From assembly GCA_964590255.1 (NCBI GenBank), contig CAZPYA010000004.1, positions 28,030 to 92,029 on the forward strand: a stretch of 64,000 bases of DNA. The letters are read 5' to 3'. The stretch's first letter is position 1. Every line of letters starts with the position of its first letter. This stretch comes from JAKIYB01 sp964590255 (GTDB taxonomy: Bacteria; Armatimonadota; Hebobacteria; CAIYQO01). The notes beneath the pieces were generated by a model. The model was not told the origin of the DNA. It did not search any database and saw only the letters and a program-made list of their open reading frames with translations. Both the position numbers and the translations under genes were made by a program. Positions 32,813 through 41,305 of the stretch are shown piece by piece.

Positions 32813-33922
32813 TTACATGATCACCAATTCAGCCTGGAGCGCGCCAGCCTGCTTCAGCGCCTGCAGGATGGCGATGACATCGCGGGGGCTCACGCGCATA
32901 GCGTTGAGGATACGCACCAACTCTTCGACGGTGCCGCCCTTGAGCTGGGCGAAGCTCACCATCGGCTCATCCACCTCTACTTCGGCGGTGGGCCGTGCCA
33001 CCGTGTTCCCGCCGGACAGCGCTTCCGGCTGACTGACCAGCAGCGAGGCGCGGATAGAGATCGACAGGTTGCCCTGGGCCAGCGCGACGGGCAGCACGGT
33101 GACCTGCCCGCCGACCACCACCGTGCCGGTGCGCTCATTGATGACCACGCGGGCGATGGTATCCGGCGCGATCACCAACTCCCCCACCTCGGCGAGGAAC
33201 TCCACCCGCCGTTCCTGATACGCGGCCGGCAGGGCGATATCGATAGTCACGGCATCCCGCGCACGGGCGCTATTGGCGAATTTCGCGTTGACCGCCGCGG
33301 CCACGCGCGCCGCGGTGGCGAAGTCCGGCTGCTTCAGTGAGACCGCGAGCACGCGCAGGCTATTGAACGCGGTGGGAATCTCCGCTTCGACCAGCGCGCC
33401 GCCGGGGATGCGGCCTACCGTGGGATGCCCACTGCCGCGGGTGCTGCCGCCGGCGCCGACGCTGAAGCCGCCCAGCGACAACGCGCCCTGCGCCACGGCG
33501 TAGACGCGGCCGTCGGCTCCCGTCAGCGGCGTTTGTAGCACCACCCCACCCTGCAGGCTGGCGGCATCGCCGATGGAGGTCACAGTGACATCGAGCCGGT
33601 CGCCGTTTTTGGCGAAGGCGGGGATCTCGGCGGTGAGCATCACCGCCGCCACATTCTTCACCTTCAGCCGGCCGGCCGGCATCGTCATGCCCATGCGCTG
33701 CAGCAGGTTCTCCAACGCCTGGGCGGTGAAGATGGTCTGCGCCGAGTCACCGGTGCCGTTCAGCCCGACCACCAGGCCGTAGCCGCAGAGCTGGTTTTCG
33801 CGCACGCCCTGGACGCGCGCAAGGTCTTTCACACGGGCCAGCACCGGGCTCTGAGCCGCCGGGGTCTGCGCCAGCGCGGCGGCGACGAGTATCAGGGACA
33901 TGATGAGCAGGAAACTGCGCAT
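32813..33922 (-). CDS. flgI: Flagellar P-ring protein FlgI
   Basis: This 369-residue periplasmic protein has a signal peptide (hydrophobic 4-18, LAQ). The family motifs are ARVKDLARVQGVRENQLCGYGLVVGLNGTGDS, NVAAVMLTAEIPAFAKNGDRLDVTVTSIGDA and the end segment EELVRILNAMRVSPRDVIAILQALKQAGAL. It forms the ring around the rod in the peptidoglycan layer, so this is a diderm flagellum. Confidence 0.97.
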   Translation of the reverse strand: MRSFLLIMSLILVAAALAQTPAAQSPVLARVKDLARVQGVRENQLCGYGLVVGLNGTGDSAQTIFTAQALENLLQRMGMTMPAGRLKVKNVAAVMLTAEIPAFAKNGDRLDVTVTSIGDAASLQGGVVLQTPLTGADGRVYAVAQGALSLGGFSVGAGGSTRGSGHPTVGRIPGGALVEAEIPTAFNSLRVLAVSLKQPDFATAARVAAAVNAKFANSARARDAVTIDIALPAAYQERRVEFLAEVGELVIAPDTIARVVINERTGTVVVGGQVTVLPVALAQGNLSISIRASLLVSQPEALSGGNTVARPTAEVEVDEPMVSFAQLKGGTVEELVRILNAMRVSPRDVIAILQALKQAGALQAELVIM

Positions 33923-33937
33923 TTCGGTATCCTCAGT

Positions 33938-34576
33938 TTAGAACAGCACCGCCAGCAGGCGGCTAAACCAGCCCGGGCGCTGCTTCTCAGCAATGGGCCC
34001 GACGCCGGAGGCGACCAGGCACTGATCCGCCACGCTGATGGAAGAGAGTGTGTTATCAAGCGTGATATCTTCCGGGCGCACCACCCCGCTGAAGGAGAGA
34101 ATGACGGTGTCCTTCTCCAGCGTGACCGTGCGCGAGCCGGCGATGCGCAGGTTGCCATTGGGCAGCACCGCGACGACGGTGACGGTGAGGTGATCGAGTA
34201 ACCGCGTCGAGGCAGTCGAGGCGCCGGAACCATTGGTGGTGCGGTCCGCCTTCGCGCCCATCCCCCTGAAGCCGTCCAGCCATCCGGTGCCTTTGCCGGC
34301 ATTCACCCCCATCGATTTGCTGGTCTCGTGCTTGGCGGTGGTGCTGGCCACCGACTGTTGCTCGACAATGACGGTGAGCAAATCGCCGACGGCGCGGGCG
34401 GTGGTATCGAGTATCAGCGAGCGGCTGTGCCCGCTCCACAAGCTGCCGGTCAGTTCTGCCGGCATCGCCACCGGGAGGGGATTGAGCGTCGCCGGGGCGG
34501 GCGGCGTATCGGCCGCGAGCGCGCACAGGGCGGCGCCAAGCAGGCCAAGCATAAACGTCAAACGCATCGGATGCAT
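33938..34576 (-). CDS. flgH: Flagellar L-ring protein FlgH
   Basis: The protein has 212 residues. The FlgH core is clear: SLWSGHSRSLILDTTARAVGDLLTVIVEQ, VAVLPNGNLRIAGSRTV and ILSFSGVVRPEDITLDNTLSS. It forms the outer-membrane bushing. The signal region ends GAALCALAADT. The only cysteine is preceded by Ala-Ala-Leu, a poor lipobox, and ALA-A suits an ordinary signal peptidase instead. The ATG at 34576 is supported by AAGGAG seven bases upstream. Confidence 0.95.
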   Translation of the reverse strand: MHPMRLTFMLGLLGAALCALAADTPPAPATLNPLPVAMPAELTGSLWSGHSRSLILDTTARAVGDLLTVIVEQQSVASTTAKHETSKSMGVNAGKGTGWLDGFRGMGAKADRTTNGSGASTASTRLLDHLTVTVVAVLPNGNLRIAGSRTVTLEKDTVILSFSGVVRPEDITLDNTLSSISVADQCLVASGVGPIAEKQRPGWFSRLLAVLF

Positions 34577-34590
34577 GCATGCACTCCTTT

Positions 34591-35541
34591 TTACCAAACG
34601 ACTTCCACTTCGCCCGGGCCGATAACGCGGGCGGAGAATTCATGATGCGATTGCGGGTTGCGCACCGTAATCGTGGCCCCCAAACCGCCGTTCTGACAGG
34701 CCACCGCCCGCAGGCGGATGACCATCTCGCCGCAATGCGCGACAACCATAACGTCCTGGTTGCGTCGCACCACCGGCACGACTTCAATCACATCGGCGGT
34801 GAGGACATCGCCGACGCGCAGCGCGCGACTAGTCCGTTGCCCCACCAGCACGGCGAGATCGGTGAGCGCCGCGCCAACCCGCGTGGTCACCTCGCAGCGC
34901 CGCAGCGCCACATCCTCCGCGTTCAGGATCGCATGGGCGGCCACCGCCCGTTGCGCCACCAGCACCGGCATGAAACGCTGCAGGCGGAAGGTAATGGCAC
35001 CGCGCCAGGCGACCGCGCCATCAACATGCGCCATCACCTGTACGGTGCGCTGGGCGCTGGTCTCGCTGCCGGCGGGCGCGCAGAGGATGGTCACGACGCC
35101 GTCCGCCGTTGCGGTATCTGGCGGCGTCGACAGTGCCGTCAGCACCAGCTCCTCGCCGATCGCCGCCACCAACCGCTCACGCAGCCACGAATCAGCCGCG
35201 GCGACCAGCGCGCGGCCGTTGATGGTTACCGCGCGGCGGGTGATCTCCACCGCCGGCGGGCAGGTGAGAGTGAGCGCGTCCGGATCGAAGCCGAATTGGC
35301 GCAGCTTCACGCGAATCATCGCCGGGGTAAGCGAGAAGCGCTGTCCGGGGATGGGCGCGGGCGCCAGCACGATGCGCATCAACCGCGCGGCCTCCTCGTC
35401 GGTGCCCTGCACCGCGGCGATTTCCCCCAGCACAATTTGTACCCCAGTGACGCTGGCGCGCTCCGAAACCGTCACCGTGGGAGCGGTGACGCCAGGGGCC
35501 AGCAGGGTCGTCAGCATCAGTGCATAGAGCCATCGTCGCAT
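34591..35541 (-). CDS. flgA: P-ring assembly chaperone FlgA
   Basis: This 316-residue periplasmic protein has a signal peptide (about 5-20). The C-terminal SAF/ChapFlgA region reads LVAQRAVAAHAILNAEDVALRRCEVTTRVGAALTDLAVLVGQRTSRALRVGDVLTADVIE and then ATITVRNPQSHHEFSARVIGPGEVEV. FlgA helps FlgI assemble. I chose the ATG at 35541 with GGAAGG upstream; an in-frame GTG three codons earlier is too close to that site. flgH follows directly. Confidence 0.93.
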   Translation of the reverse strand: MRRWLYALMLTTLLAPGVTAPTVTVSERASVTGVQIVLGEIAAVQGTDEEAARLMRIVLAPAPIPGQRFSLTPAMIRVKLRQFGFDPDALTLTCPPAVEITRRAVTINGRALVAAADSWLRERLVAAIGEELVLTALSTPPDTATADGVVTILCAPAGSETSAQRTVQVMAHVDGAVAWRGAITFRLQRFMPVLVAQRAVAAHAILNAEDVALRRCEVTTRVGAALTDLAVLVGQRTSRALRVGDVLTADVIEVVPVVRRNQDVMVVAHCGEMVIRLRAVACQNGGLGATITVRNPQSHHEFSARVIGPGEVEVVW

Positions 35542-35562
35542 GGGCGTCACCTTCCGTCGCGC

Positions 35563-36351
35563 TTACCGGCGCAGCTGATTGGCCATCTGCAACATTTCAT
35601 CGGCCGCTTGGATGGCCTTCGAGTTCGTCTCATACGCGCGTTGGGCCACGATCATCGCCACCATTTCTTCCACCACGCGCACGTTGGAAAGCTCCAGCGT
35701 ATTCTGGGCTACGCGGCCAAAGCCGTCGCTGCCCGCGGCGCCAGTGACTGCCTCGCCGCTGGAGGCGGTGGGCACGTATAGGTTGTGGCCGATGCTGTTC
35801 AACCCCGCGGGGTTGGTGAAGCGGGCCAACTGGATCTGCCCGGCCTGGGTGGGGTTCGTTTGCCCGGCCACCTTCGCCGTCACCGTGCCATCCGGGCCGA
35901 TGGTGATGCTTTCAGTGTTCTGCGGGATGGTGAGCGCCGGTTCCATCGCATACCCGTCCGAATTGACCAGTCGACCTTGATCGTCCAGTTTGAAGGTGCC
36001 GTCGCGGGTATAGGCGGGAGTGCCGTCTGGCGTCATCACCGTGAAGAAGCCTTCACCGAGAATCGCCAGGTCCAGCGGGTTGTCCGTCTGCTTCATATCG
36101 CCCGGCGTGAAGACCTTCTGTGTGGTCGCCGTGCGGCTGCCCAGCCCGATCTGGATGCCGGCGGGCACCTTTGCCGCCTCGCCGGTGGTGCTGCCCGCCG
36201 CCATCATCGTCTGGTAGACCAGATCCTGAAACTCGGCGCGGGTGCGCTTGAACCCGGTGGTGTTGACGTTCGACAGGTTATTGGCGATGACGTCGAGATT
36301 CATCTGCTGAGCGGTCATGCCGCTGGCAGCGGTCCAGAGACCACGCATCAT
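35563..36351 (-). CDS. flgG: Distal rod protein FlgG
   Basis: This 262-residue protein has the rod N-terminal motif (MRGLWTAASGMTAQQMNLDVIANNLSNVNTTGFKR), the central GEGFFTVMTPDGTPAYTRDGTF and the C-terminal RAYETNSKAIQAADEMLQMANQLRR. This matches FlgG closely. GGAGG precedes ATG-ATG at 36351. It lies between flgF and flgA. Confidence 0.96.
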   Translation of the reverse strand: MMRGLWTAASGMTAQQMNLDVIANNLSNVNTTGFKRTRAEFQDLVYQTMMAAGSTTGEAAKVPAGIQIGLGSRTATTQKVFTPGDMKQTDNPLDLAILGEGFFTVMTPDGTPAYTRDGTFKLDDQGRLVNSDGYAMEPALTIPQNTESITIGPDGTVTAKVAGQTNPTQAGQIQLARFTNPAGLNSIGHNLYVPTASSGEAVTGAAGSDGFGRVAQNTLELSNVRVVEEMVAMIVAQRAYETNSKAIQAADEMLQMANQLRR

Positions 36352-36386
36352 AGGAGTATCCTCCGTTGAATGAAATTCATTATCCG

Positions 36387-37121
36387 TTACGTGCGGCCGA
36401 CATCGTTGACCGCGCGATCGAGGGCGCCGTCGATGGCCTGCAGGCATTTCTGGCAGGCCTCATACTGGCGAGTGGTCTGGATGAGCGCGAGCATCTCGGT
36501 GATGGCGCTGACATTGGAGCCTTCGAGCGATCCTTGCCGCACGGTGACGGCCTTCGCGGGCTGAGCGTCCGCCGTTTGCCACAGGCCGGAACCGATGCGC
36601 GAGGCTGTCGCGAGATCGTCGATAGTGGCGATGCGCAGGCGGTCTACCACCGCGTCTTTCACCGTCACGCGGCCATCCGGACTCACACGCCATTGCGAAC
36701 TGGTGATGGTGATGGGGCCGTTCTCGCCGAGTACCGGCAGTCCGTCGCGAGTGGTCAGGCGGCCGGACGCGTCGAGGGTGAAATCGCCGTTGCGGGTATA
36801 CGCGGGTCCTTGCGGCGTTTCCACGGTGAAGAAACCGGCGCCTTCCAGCGCCAGGTTGGTGGGATTGCCGGTTTCCCGGATGGTGTTCGCCTGTGCTCGG
36901 TCGGAACCGGCGACGGCGCCGACCTGGAACAACGGCAACGGCGCCTGGCCTTTCAGCGCGCGCGCGCCGGTGGCGAATTGCGCTGCCACCTCGGCATGAA
37001 AGGCGAGGGTTTGCCGCTGATAGCCGACGGTGCTGACGTTCGCCAGGTTCTGCGCCACAATGTCATGGCGCTGTTCCTGTGCCAGCATGCCGGTCGCGGT
37101 GATATAGAGGCCTTGAATCAT
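36387..37121 (-). CDS. flgF: Proximal rod protein FlgF
   Basis: This 244-residue rod protein has a variant N-terminal motif (MIQGLYITATGMLAQEQRHDIVAQNLANVSTVGYQR) and GAGFFTVETPQGPAYTRNGDF. The C-terminal coil contains two cysteines (YEACQKCLQAIDGALDRA), unusual for rod proteins. It precedes flgG, as FlgF does elsewhere. AAGGAG lies eight bases before the ATG. Confidence 0.9.
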   Translation of the reverse strand: MIQGLYITATGMLAQEQRHDIVAQNLANVSTVGYQRQTLAFHAEVAAQFATGARALKGQAPLPLFQVGAVAGSDRAQANTIRETGNPTNLALEGAGFFTVETPQGPAYTRNGDFTLDASGRLTTRDGLPVLGENGPITITSSQWRVSPDGRVTVKDAVVDRLRIATIDDLATASRIGSGLWQTADAQPAKAVTVRQGSLEGSNVSAITEMLALIQTTRQYEACQKCLQAIDGALDRAVNDVGRT

Positions 37122-37143
37122 CCGAGCAGCTCCTTCATGGCTA

Positions 37144-37171
37144 TTGTCGGCTATGCCGCACGACAACTTAA
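37144..37171 (-). promoter_or_regulatory. Sigma-28-like promoter of flgF-flgG-flgA-flgH-flgI
   Basis: TTAA (37171-37168) is followed after 16 bases by GCCGACAA (37151-37144), one mismatch in the -10. The palindrome GGCAGGCCTGCC at 37177-37188, just upstream, may end the fliL transcript. Confidence 0.55.
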
Positions 37172-37218
37172 CACCAGGCAGGCCTGCCGGTCATCAAATC
37201 CCGATGGACTACACGCGA

Positions 37219-37680
37219 TTATTCCATGACAAAATCAGTATAGAGCACTTCCTTTACGGTGAATTTATCCGGCGCATATATCTCATTGAACGCTTCTTTG
37301 AGCTTCTCTTTCAGATGCTCCTTGCCGTCGACAGTGAGCAAATCGCGATAATGCTGCGCGCTGATAGTCAGAATGAGCTTATCCATCAGGCGCGCCTTGT
37401 ATTTATCGGGTTCTTTCTTACCTCCGCCACCATGCCCCCCGCCTTCGCCACCGCCACCCAACGCCTCGGGCCCGACCACCTCTAGCTCCACCACCAGACG
37501 CAGATAATGCGTGGCGCTGGTATCCGCCAGGTTGATGGTCCGCTCATCCAGCAGCACGATGGAGAGGACTTTCTTCTCTACTTTCGGCGCGCCCATCATT
37601 GGCTTGGCAAAGAAGAGGAACGCCGCCCCGCCGCCCGCCACCACCAGAACGACAATCAGTATCAGCATTATTTTTGGCAT
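37219..37680 (-). CDS. fliL: Stator-associated protein FliL
   Basis: This 153-residue single-pass membrane protein has a helix at about 4-24 and a periplasmic domain with INLADTSATHYLRLVVELEV and RDLLTVDGKEHLKEKLKEAFNEIY. FliL supports the stator units. A Gly/His/Glu insertion at about 76-90 (GGGGEGGGHGGGGKK) interrupts the domain. It is encoded four bases after motB. Confidence 0.92.
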   Translation of the reverse strand: MPKIMLILIVVLVVAGGGAAFLFFAKPMMGAPKVEKKVLSIVLLDERTINLADTSATHYLRLVVELEVVGPEALGGGGEGGGHGGGGKKEPDKYKARLMDKLILTISAQHYRDLLTVDGKEHLKEKLKEAFNEIYAPDKFTVKEVLYTDFVME

Positions 37681-37683
37681 GAC

Positions 37684-38520
37684 TTACTCTCCGTCTTCCG
37701 ACGCCCACACCTTTTGCAGGTGTGGGCGCGCGCGGCGACCACCGTCGTCACCCTGCGCCTTGCGGATCGCCTTCTCCGTCAGTTCATACGACGTATCGAG
37801 CACAACGATTTCGACCCGGCGATTACTCGACCGGTTCGCCTCGCTGGTATTCGACTTCAACGGCCGGTTTTCGCCGAAGCCCACCGCCGTGAGGCGCATC
37901 CCGGTGACACCATGTTGTTCCATAAAACGCACCACTCGACCGGCACGGGCGGCGGACAACTCCCAGTTCGAGGGATACTGCGCTGTGGCGATGGGCAGGT
38001 TGCAGGTATATCCCTCTACCAGGATGTCATTCACCATCGGCTTCAGGTTTTTTGTGATACGCCCGAGTACCTCCTCCGCCCGCGGCGTCATCTCCGCCGT
38101 ACCGCGGTAAAACAGTAGATGCTCGGCTGAGATGCGAATGATCACCCCGCGTTCATCGCGCGTAATTTCGACGTCTTTCCCCATGTCACGTATGCTGACA
38201 TAGTTATTCACCGCTACTTCCAACTGCTGTAGCGCTTTCTCATGACTGGTCGCCTGCGTTTTTGTGATGGTGCTGTTCCCGACATGCTGCTTCAGCAAAC
38301 TGGACCCACCCTTTTTAATGCCGCCGAACCCACTGCGAATGGAAAACGCCACCTCGTTGAATTTGGCCATGTTCAGCACCGACATCGAATACATCATGAT
38401 GAAAAACGCCATCAGCAACGTAATCATGTCCGCGTAAGTCAGCAGCCAGCGCAGTGATCCGCCGCCATCGTGTCCGCCCCCGCCGCCCCCGCCGCCACCA
38501 TGTGATTTCTTCTTAGCCAT
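37684..38520 (-). CDS. motB: Flagellar stator protein MotB
   Basis: This 278-residue protein has one membrane helix (about 25-45) containing the ion-binding aspartate in the TYADM motif. A plug region and an OmpA-like peptidoglycan-binding domain follow (VEGYTCNLPI, NWELSAARAGRVVRFM, NRPLKSNTSEANRSSNRRVEIVV). The cytoplasmic N-terminus is unusual: KKKSH, then nine glycines, HD and GGG before the helix. It is preceded by motA in the same unit. Confidence 0.96.
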   Translation of the reverse strand: MAKKKSHGGGGGGGGGHDGGGSLRWLLTYADMITLLMAFFIMMYSMSVLNMAKFNEVAFSIRSGFGGIKKGGSSLLKQHVGNSTITKTQATSHEKALQQLEVAVNNYVSIRDMGKDVEITRDERGVIIRISAEHLLFYRGTAEMTPRAEEVLGRITKNLKPMVNDILVEGYTCNLPIATAQYPSNWELSAARAGRVVRFMEQHGVTGMRLTAVGFGENRPLKSNTSEANRSSNRRVEIVVLDTSYELTEKAIRKAQGDDGGRRARPHLQKVWASEDGE

Positions 38521-38524
38521 GGCG

Positions 38525-39301
38525 TCAGTTCAACTCCTCTTCGAGTTTACGACGGGCGTCGCGCGGTAGATAGGCCATCATCTTCATCGCCACCGTGCGC
38601 GGATTATCACCGGCCTGCAGCGAGATAATGCCTTCCACCACCAGTTCGTAGGTGGTCGTTTCCTCATGGCTCTGCGCCTTCAGCTTGGCCGCTACCGGCA
38701 GGAAGAGCAGGTTGGCGAACAATACACCATAAAGCGTCGCCAGGAATGCCGCCGCGATGGCCGGCCCCATGCCGCCGGGATCGTCAAGATTCTCCAGCAT
38801 ATTCACCAGGCCCATCACCGTCCCGATAATGCCCAGCGTCGGCGCGTATCCGCCCATGGTGGAAAAAATTTCCTCACCCACCTTGTGCCGGGTCACCATA
38901 TTCGCGATTTCGGTATCCAGCACCTCGCGCACCATCTCCGGCTGCGTGCCGTCTACCACCATCTGGATGGCGTTGCGCAGGAATTCATTCTCAATTTTAA
39001 CCAGCTCTTCTTCCAGCGCCAAAATGCCGGACTGCCGGGCGATCTTCGCCAGGTTCACCAGCAGGCGCACCACTTCCGAACGCTCCAACGCCTTGGTGAT
39101 GAATGCTTTTTTCATCACATTCATCGACCCGATGGAATGCTTGAAGGAGAAGCTGATCATGGTGGCGCCGAAGGTGCCGCCAAACACCAGCACAGCAGGC
39201 CCAGGCATCATGAGCGATCCGATATTGCCGCCTTCCATGAGGAGCGAAACGATGACCGCACCCCATGCCAGTACCAGCCCGATGATGGTCCCCAGATCCA
39301 T
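38525..39301 (-). CDS. motA: Flagellar stator protein MotA
   Basis: This 258-residue protein has four membrane helices. The family motifs are LFANLLFLPVAAKLK near the end and VHxGEE-like GEEIFSTMGGYAPTLGIIGTVMGLVNMLENLDDPGGMGPAIAAAFLATLYGV, with the prolines and charged cytoplasmic loop that drive FliG. It pairs with MotB. Composition does not tell clearly whether the ion is H+ or Na+. Confidence 0.96.
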   Translation of the reverse strand: MDLGTIIGLVLAWGAVIVSLLMEGGNIGSLMMPGPAVLVFGGTFGATMISFSFKHSIGSMNVMKKAFITKALERSEVVRLLVNLAKIARQSGILALEEELVKIENEFLRNAIQMVVDGTQPEMVREVLDTEIANMVTRHKVGEEIFSTMGGYAPTLGIIGTVMGLVNMLENLDDPGGMGPAIAAAFLATLYGVLFANLLFLPVAAKLKAQSHEETTTYELVVEGIISLQAGDNPRTVAMKMMAYLPRDARRKLEEELN

Positions 39302-39345
39302 CGCACGTTGCCTTTCTCCTAGCCGCGCCCATGCGTCCGACCGGC

Positions 39346-39567
39346 TTACTCATCCGCATCCACTGTCGGCGGTGCCACCGGCACACGCCCAACTTTCTGG
39401 TAAAACGCGGTCACCAGTGTGATCACCGTCTCGACGGTCTCACGCACCATCAGCTTGCGTCCGTTCGCCAGGCAGATGAGCGTGTCGGGCGTGGCTTCCA
39501 CTGTTTCGATCAACCCCGCGTTGACCACGATCGGCTCACCATGCAGTCGGGTTAGCGTAATCATCAT
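39346..39567 (-). CDS. flbD: FlbD-family flagellar protein
   Basis: This 73-residue protein has ITLTRLHGEPIVVNAGLIETVEATPDTLICLANGRKLMVRETVETVITLV, the FlbD/SwrD pattern. In Bacillus the equivalent SwrD raises stator power. It lies between flgE and motA, the usual place. GGAGG precedes two adjacent ATGs. Confidence 0.92.
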   Translation of the reverse strand: MMITLTRLHGEPIVVNAGLIETVEATPDTLICLANGRKLMVRETVETVITLVTAFYQKVGRVPVAPPTVDADE

Positions 39568-39580
39568 GGGCCTCCGGGGA

Positions 39581-39610
39581 GACCACCGGCCCTGGCGCGG
39601 GCCGGTGGTC
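39581..39610 (-). terminator. Hairpin after flgE
   Basis: GACCACCGGCCC (39581-39592) pairs perfectly with GGGCCGGTGGTC (39599-39610) around six bases. It lies 12 bases past the flgE stop and just before flbD. There is no U-tract. Confidence 0.65.
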
Positions 39611-39622
39611 AGTCGAACAACC

Positions 39623-40831
39623 TTACCGCTTCAACTGCAGCACTTCCTGCAGCATGTCGTCGGAGGTGGTGATGGAGCGGGAGTTCGCCTGGAAGCCGCG
39701 CTGGGCGACAATCAGCTCGGTGAACTCGGTGGTCAGGTCAACGTTGCTCTGTTCGAGGTAGCCGCTGCGCACCAGCGATCCGGCGATCAACGCCGACTGA
39801 ATCACCGGTTCGCCGGAGTTCGGCGCCTGCACCCACATGCTGTTGCCTTGGCGGATCAAGCCGGCCGGATTGCTAAAATTGGCCAACGCTAACTGACCGA
39901 GCAAGCGCGTGGCGCCATTGCTGAATGCACCCTGGATCTGCCCTTTTTCATCGATGGTGAAGCTGTCCAGCGTGCCCATGGGCAAGCCGTCCTGACTGGT
40001 AGTCTGTACGCTGGAGGCGCCATCCAACTGGCTGACGGCGCTGAAGTCGATGGCAAAATCCAGCGGCGTGTCTGCGCCATTCGGCGCGGACAGCGCCAGG
40101 CTGACCGAGCCGGTGCTGGCCGTAAGCCGGCCATGCTCGTCGAAGGTCAACGTGCCGGTGCCGGGCACCCCGACGGCATCCGGGCTGGACGCCGTCCAGC
40201 TCCAGGCCCCGCCGGCGGTTTTTGTGAAGGTGACATCCACCTGGTGCGATGTGCCGAGCGAGTCATACGTCTCGAAACCGGCATTCGCCGTGGCGCCGAC
40301 GGCAACTGAGGCATCCAGGTTGCCGCCGAACTTCACGTTGGCGGTGGGCACCGCGTAGAGCGAGCCCATGGGGATGCGCAGACTATCGGTCGGCGCTTCG
40401 GTGGTGTTGATGGCGCCGGTAAACAGGTCGGCGGACCAGCCCACCGCACGCATGGCGTTGCTGGCCAGCTCCAGCCGGTTATCGGCATCGAGCTGGAAGA
40501 CTCCGGCCCGGGTATACTGGCGGCTGCCCGCCGGCCCGACCACGAAAAAGCTGCTGCCGACGACGGCCATGTCCAGCGCGCGGTTCGTCTGTTTCAGCGA
40601 TCCGGGGGTCATCACCGTTTCGATGCTGCCCACCGTGACGCCCGTGCCGACCTGCATCGGGTTTAGCCCGGATACGGTGCCCGGAGAGATCGTTTGCACC
40701 AGCGCGTCCTTGAAGGACATGCGGCCGGCCTTGTAGGCGACAGTATTGATATTCGCGACATTGTTGCCAATGACCGACACGGCTTTCTGATGCGCAATCA
40801 TGCCGGACACGCCGATAAACATGGATTCCAT
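39623..40831 (-). CDS. flgE: Flagellar hook protein FlgE
   Basis: This 402-residue protein has the hook N-terminal motif (MFIGVSGMIAHQKAVSVIGNNVANINTVAYKAGRMSFKD), a variable Ala/Thr/Gly-rich middle, and the C-terminal ELIVAQRGFQANSRSITTSDDMLQEVLQLKR. GAGGAGG precedes the ATG at 40831. It is the last gene of the fliK-flgD-flgE unit and is followed by a strong hairpin. Confidence 0.96.
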   Translation of the reverse strand: MESMFIGVSGMIAHQKAVSVIGNNVANINTVAYKAGRMSFKDALVQTISPGTVSGLNPMQVGTGVTVGSIETVMTPGSLKQTNRALDMAVVGSSFFVVGPAGSRQYTRAGVFQLDADNRLELASNAMRAVGWSADLFTGAINTTEAPTDSLRIPMGSLYAVPTANVKFGGNLDASVAVGATANAGFETYDSLGTSHQVDVTFTKTAGGAWSWTASSPDAVGVPGTGTLTFDEHGRLTASTGSVSLALSAPNGADTPLDFAIDFSAVSQLDGASSVQTTSQDGLPMGTLDSFTIDEKGQIQGAFSNGATRLLGQLALANFSNPAGLIRQGNSMWVQAPNSGEPVIQSALIAGSLVRSGYLEQSNVDLTTEFTELIVAQRGFQANSRSITTSDDMLQEVLQLKR

Positions 40832-40875
40832 GGATTTGCCTCCTCTGACACGTCGTTTCAAAATACGGGCGGCGC

Positions 40876-41292
40876 TTATTCGACGCGCGACACCCAACCA
40901 GGTTCGAGAGTATAGGTTCCGATTACCAGCTTCGGAGCGCCATTTTCCACCGTCACCGCTTGTACCTTCCCAACGGTTTCCACCCCGGTCGCAGGGTTTT
41001 CCGCCGTGACGGTGTGGCCGATAAAGCCGGTGGCGGCACTCATTTGCATGGCGGTTGCCAGACTATCCAGCGCCGTCGTGGTGTTCTGCTGCTGCTCGAG
41101 TGCGCTGAACTGCGCGAGTTCGGCGATGAATTCCCGATCTTCCATCGGCTTCATCGGATCCTGACTTTGCATCTGCGTGATGAGCAGGGTCAAGAACGCA
41201 TTGCGATCCAGCTCTTTGTTCAGTGTCCGACTGATGGTCGATGGGTCGTTACTCATCGATTGTCCGCTGTTGTTGACGGCGGAAGTAGACAT
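40876..41292 (-). CDS. flgD: Hook cap/scaffold protein FlgD
   Basis: This 138-residue protein carries the FlgD N-terminal core: LDRNAFLTLLITQMQSQDPMKPMEDREFIAELAQFSALEQ. A shortened C-terminal part (HTVTAENPATGVETVGKVQAVTVENGAPKLVIGTYTLEPGWVSRV) follows. It caps hook assembly. AAGGAG lies six bases before the ATG at 41292. Confidence 0.94.
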   Translation of the reverse strand: MSTSAVNNSGQSMSNDPSTISRTLNKELDRNAFLTLLITQMQSQDPMKPMEDREFIAELAQFSALEQQQNTTTALDSLATAMQMSAATGFIGHTVTAENPATGVETVGKVQAVTVENGAPKLVIGTYTLEPGWVSRVE

Positions 41293-41305
41293 GACATACT
41301 CCTTC

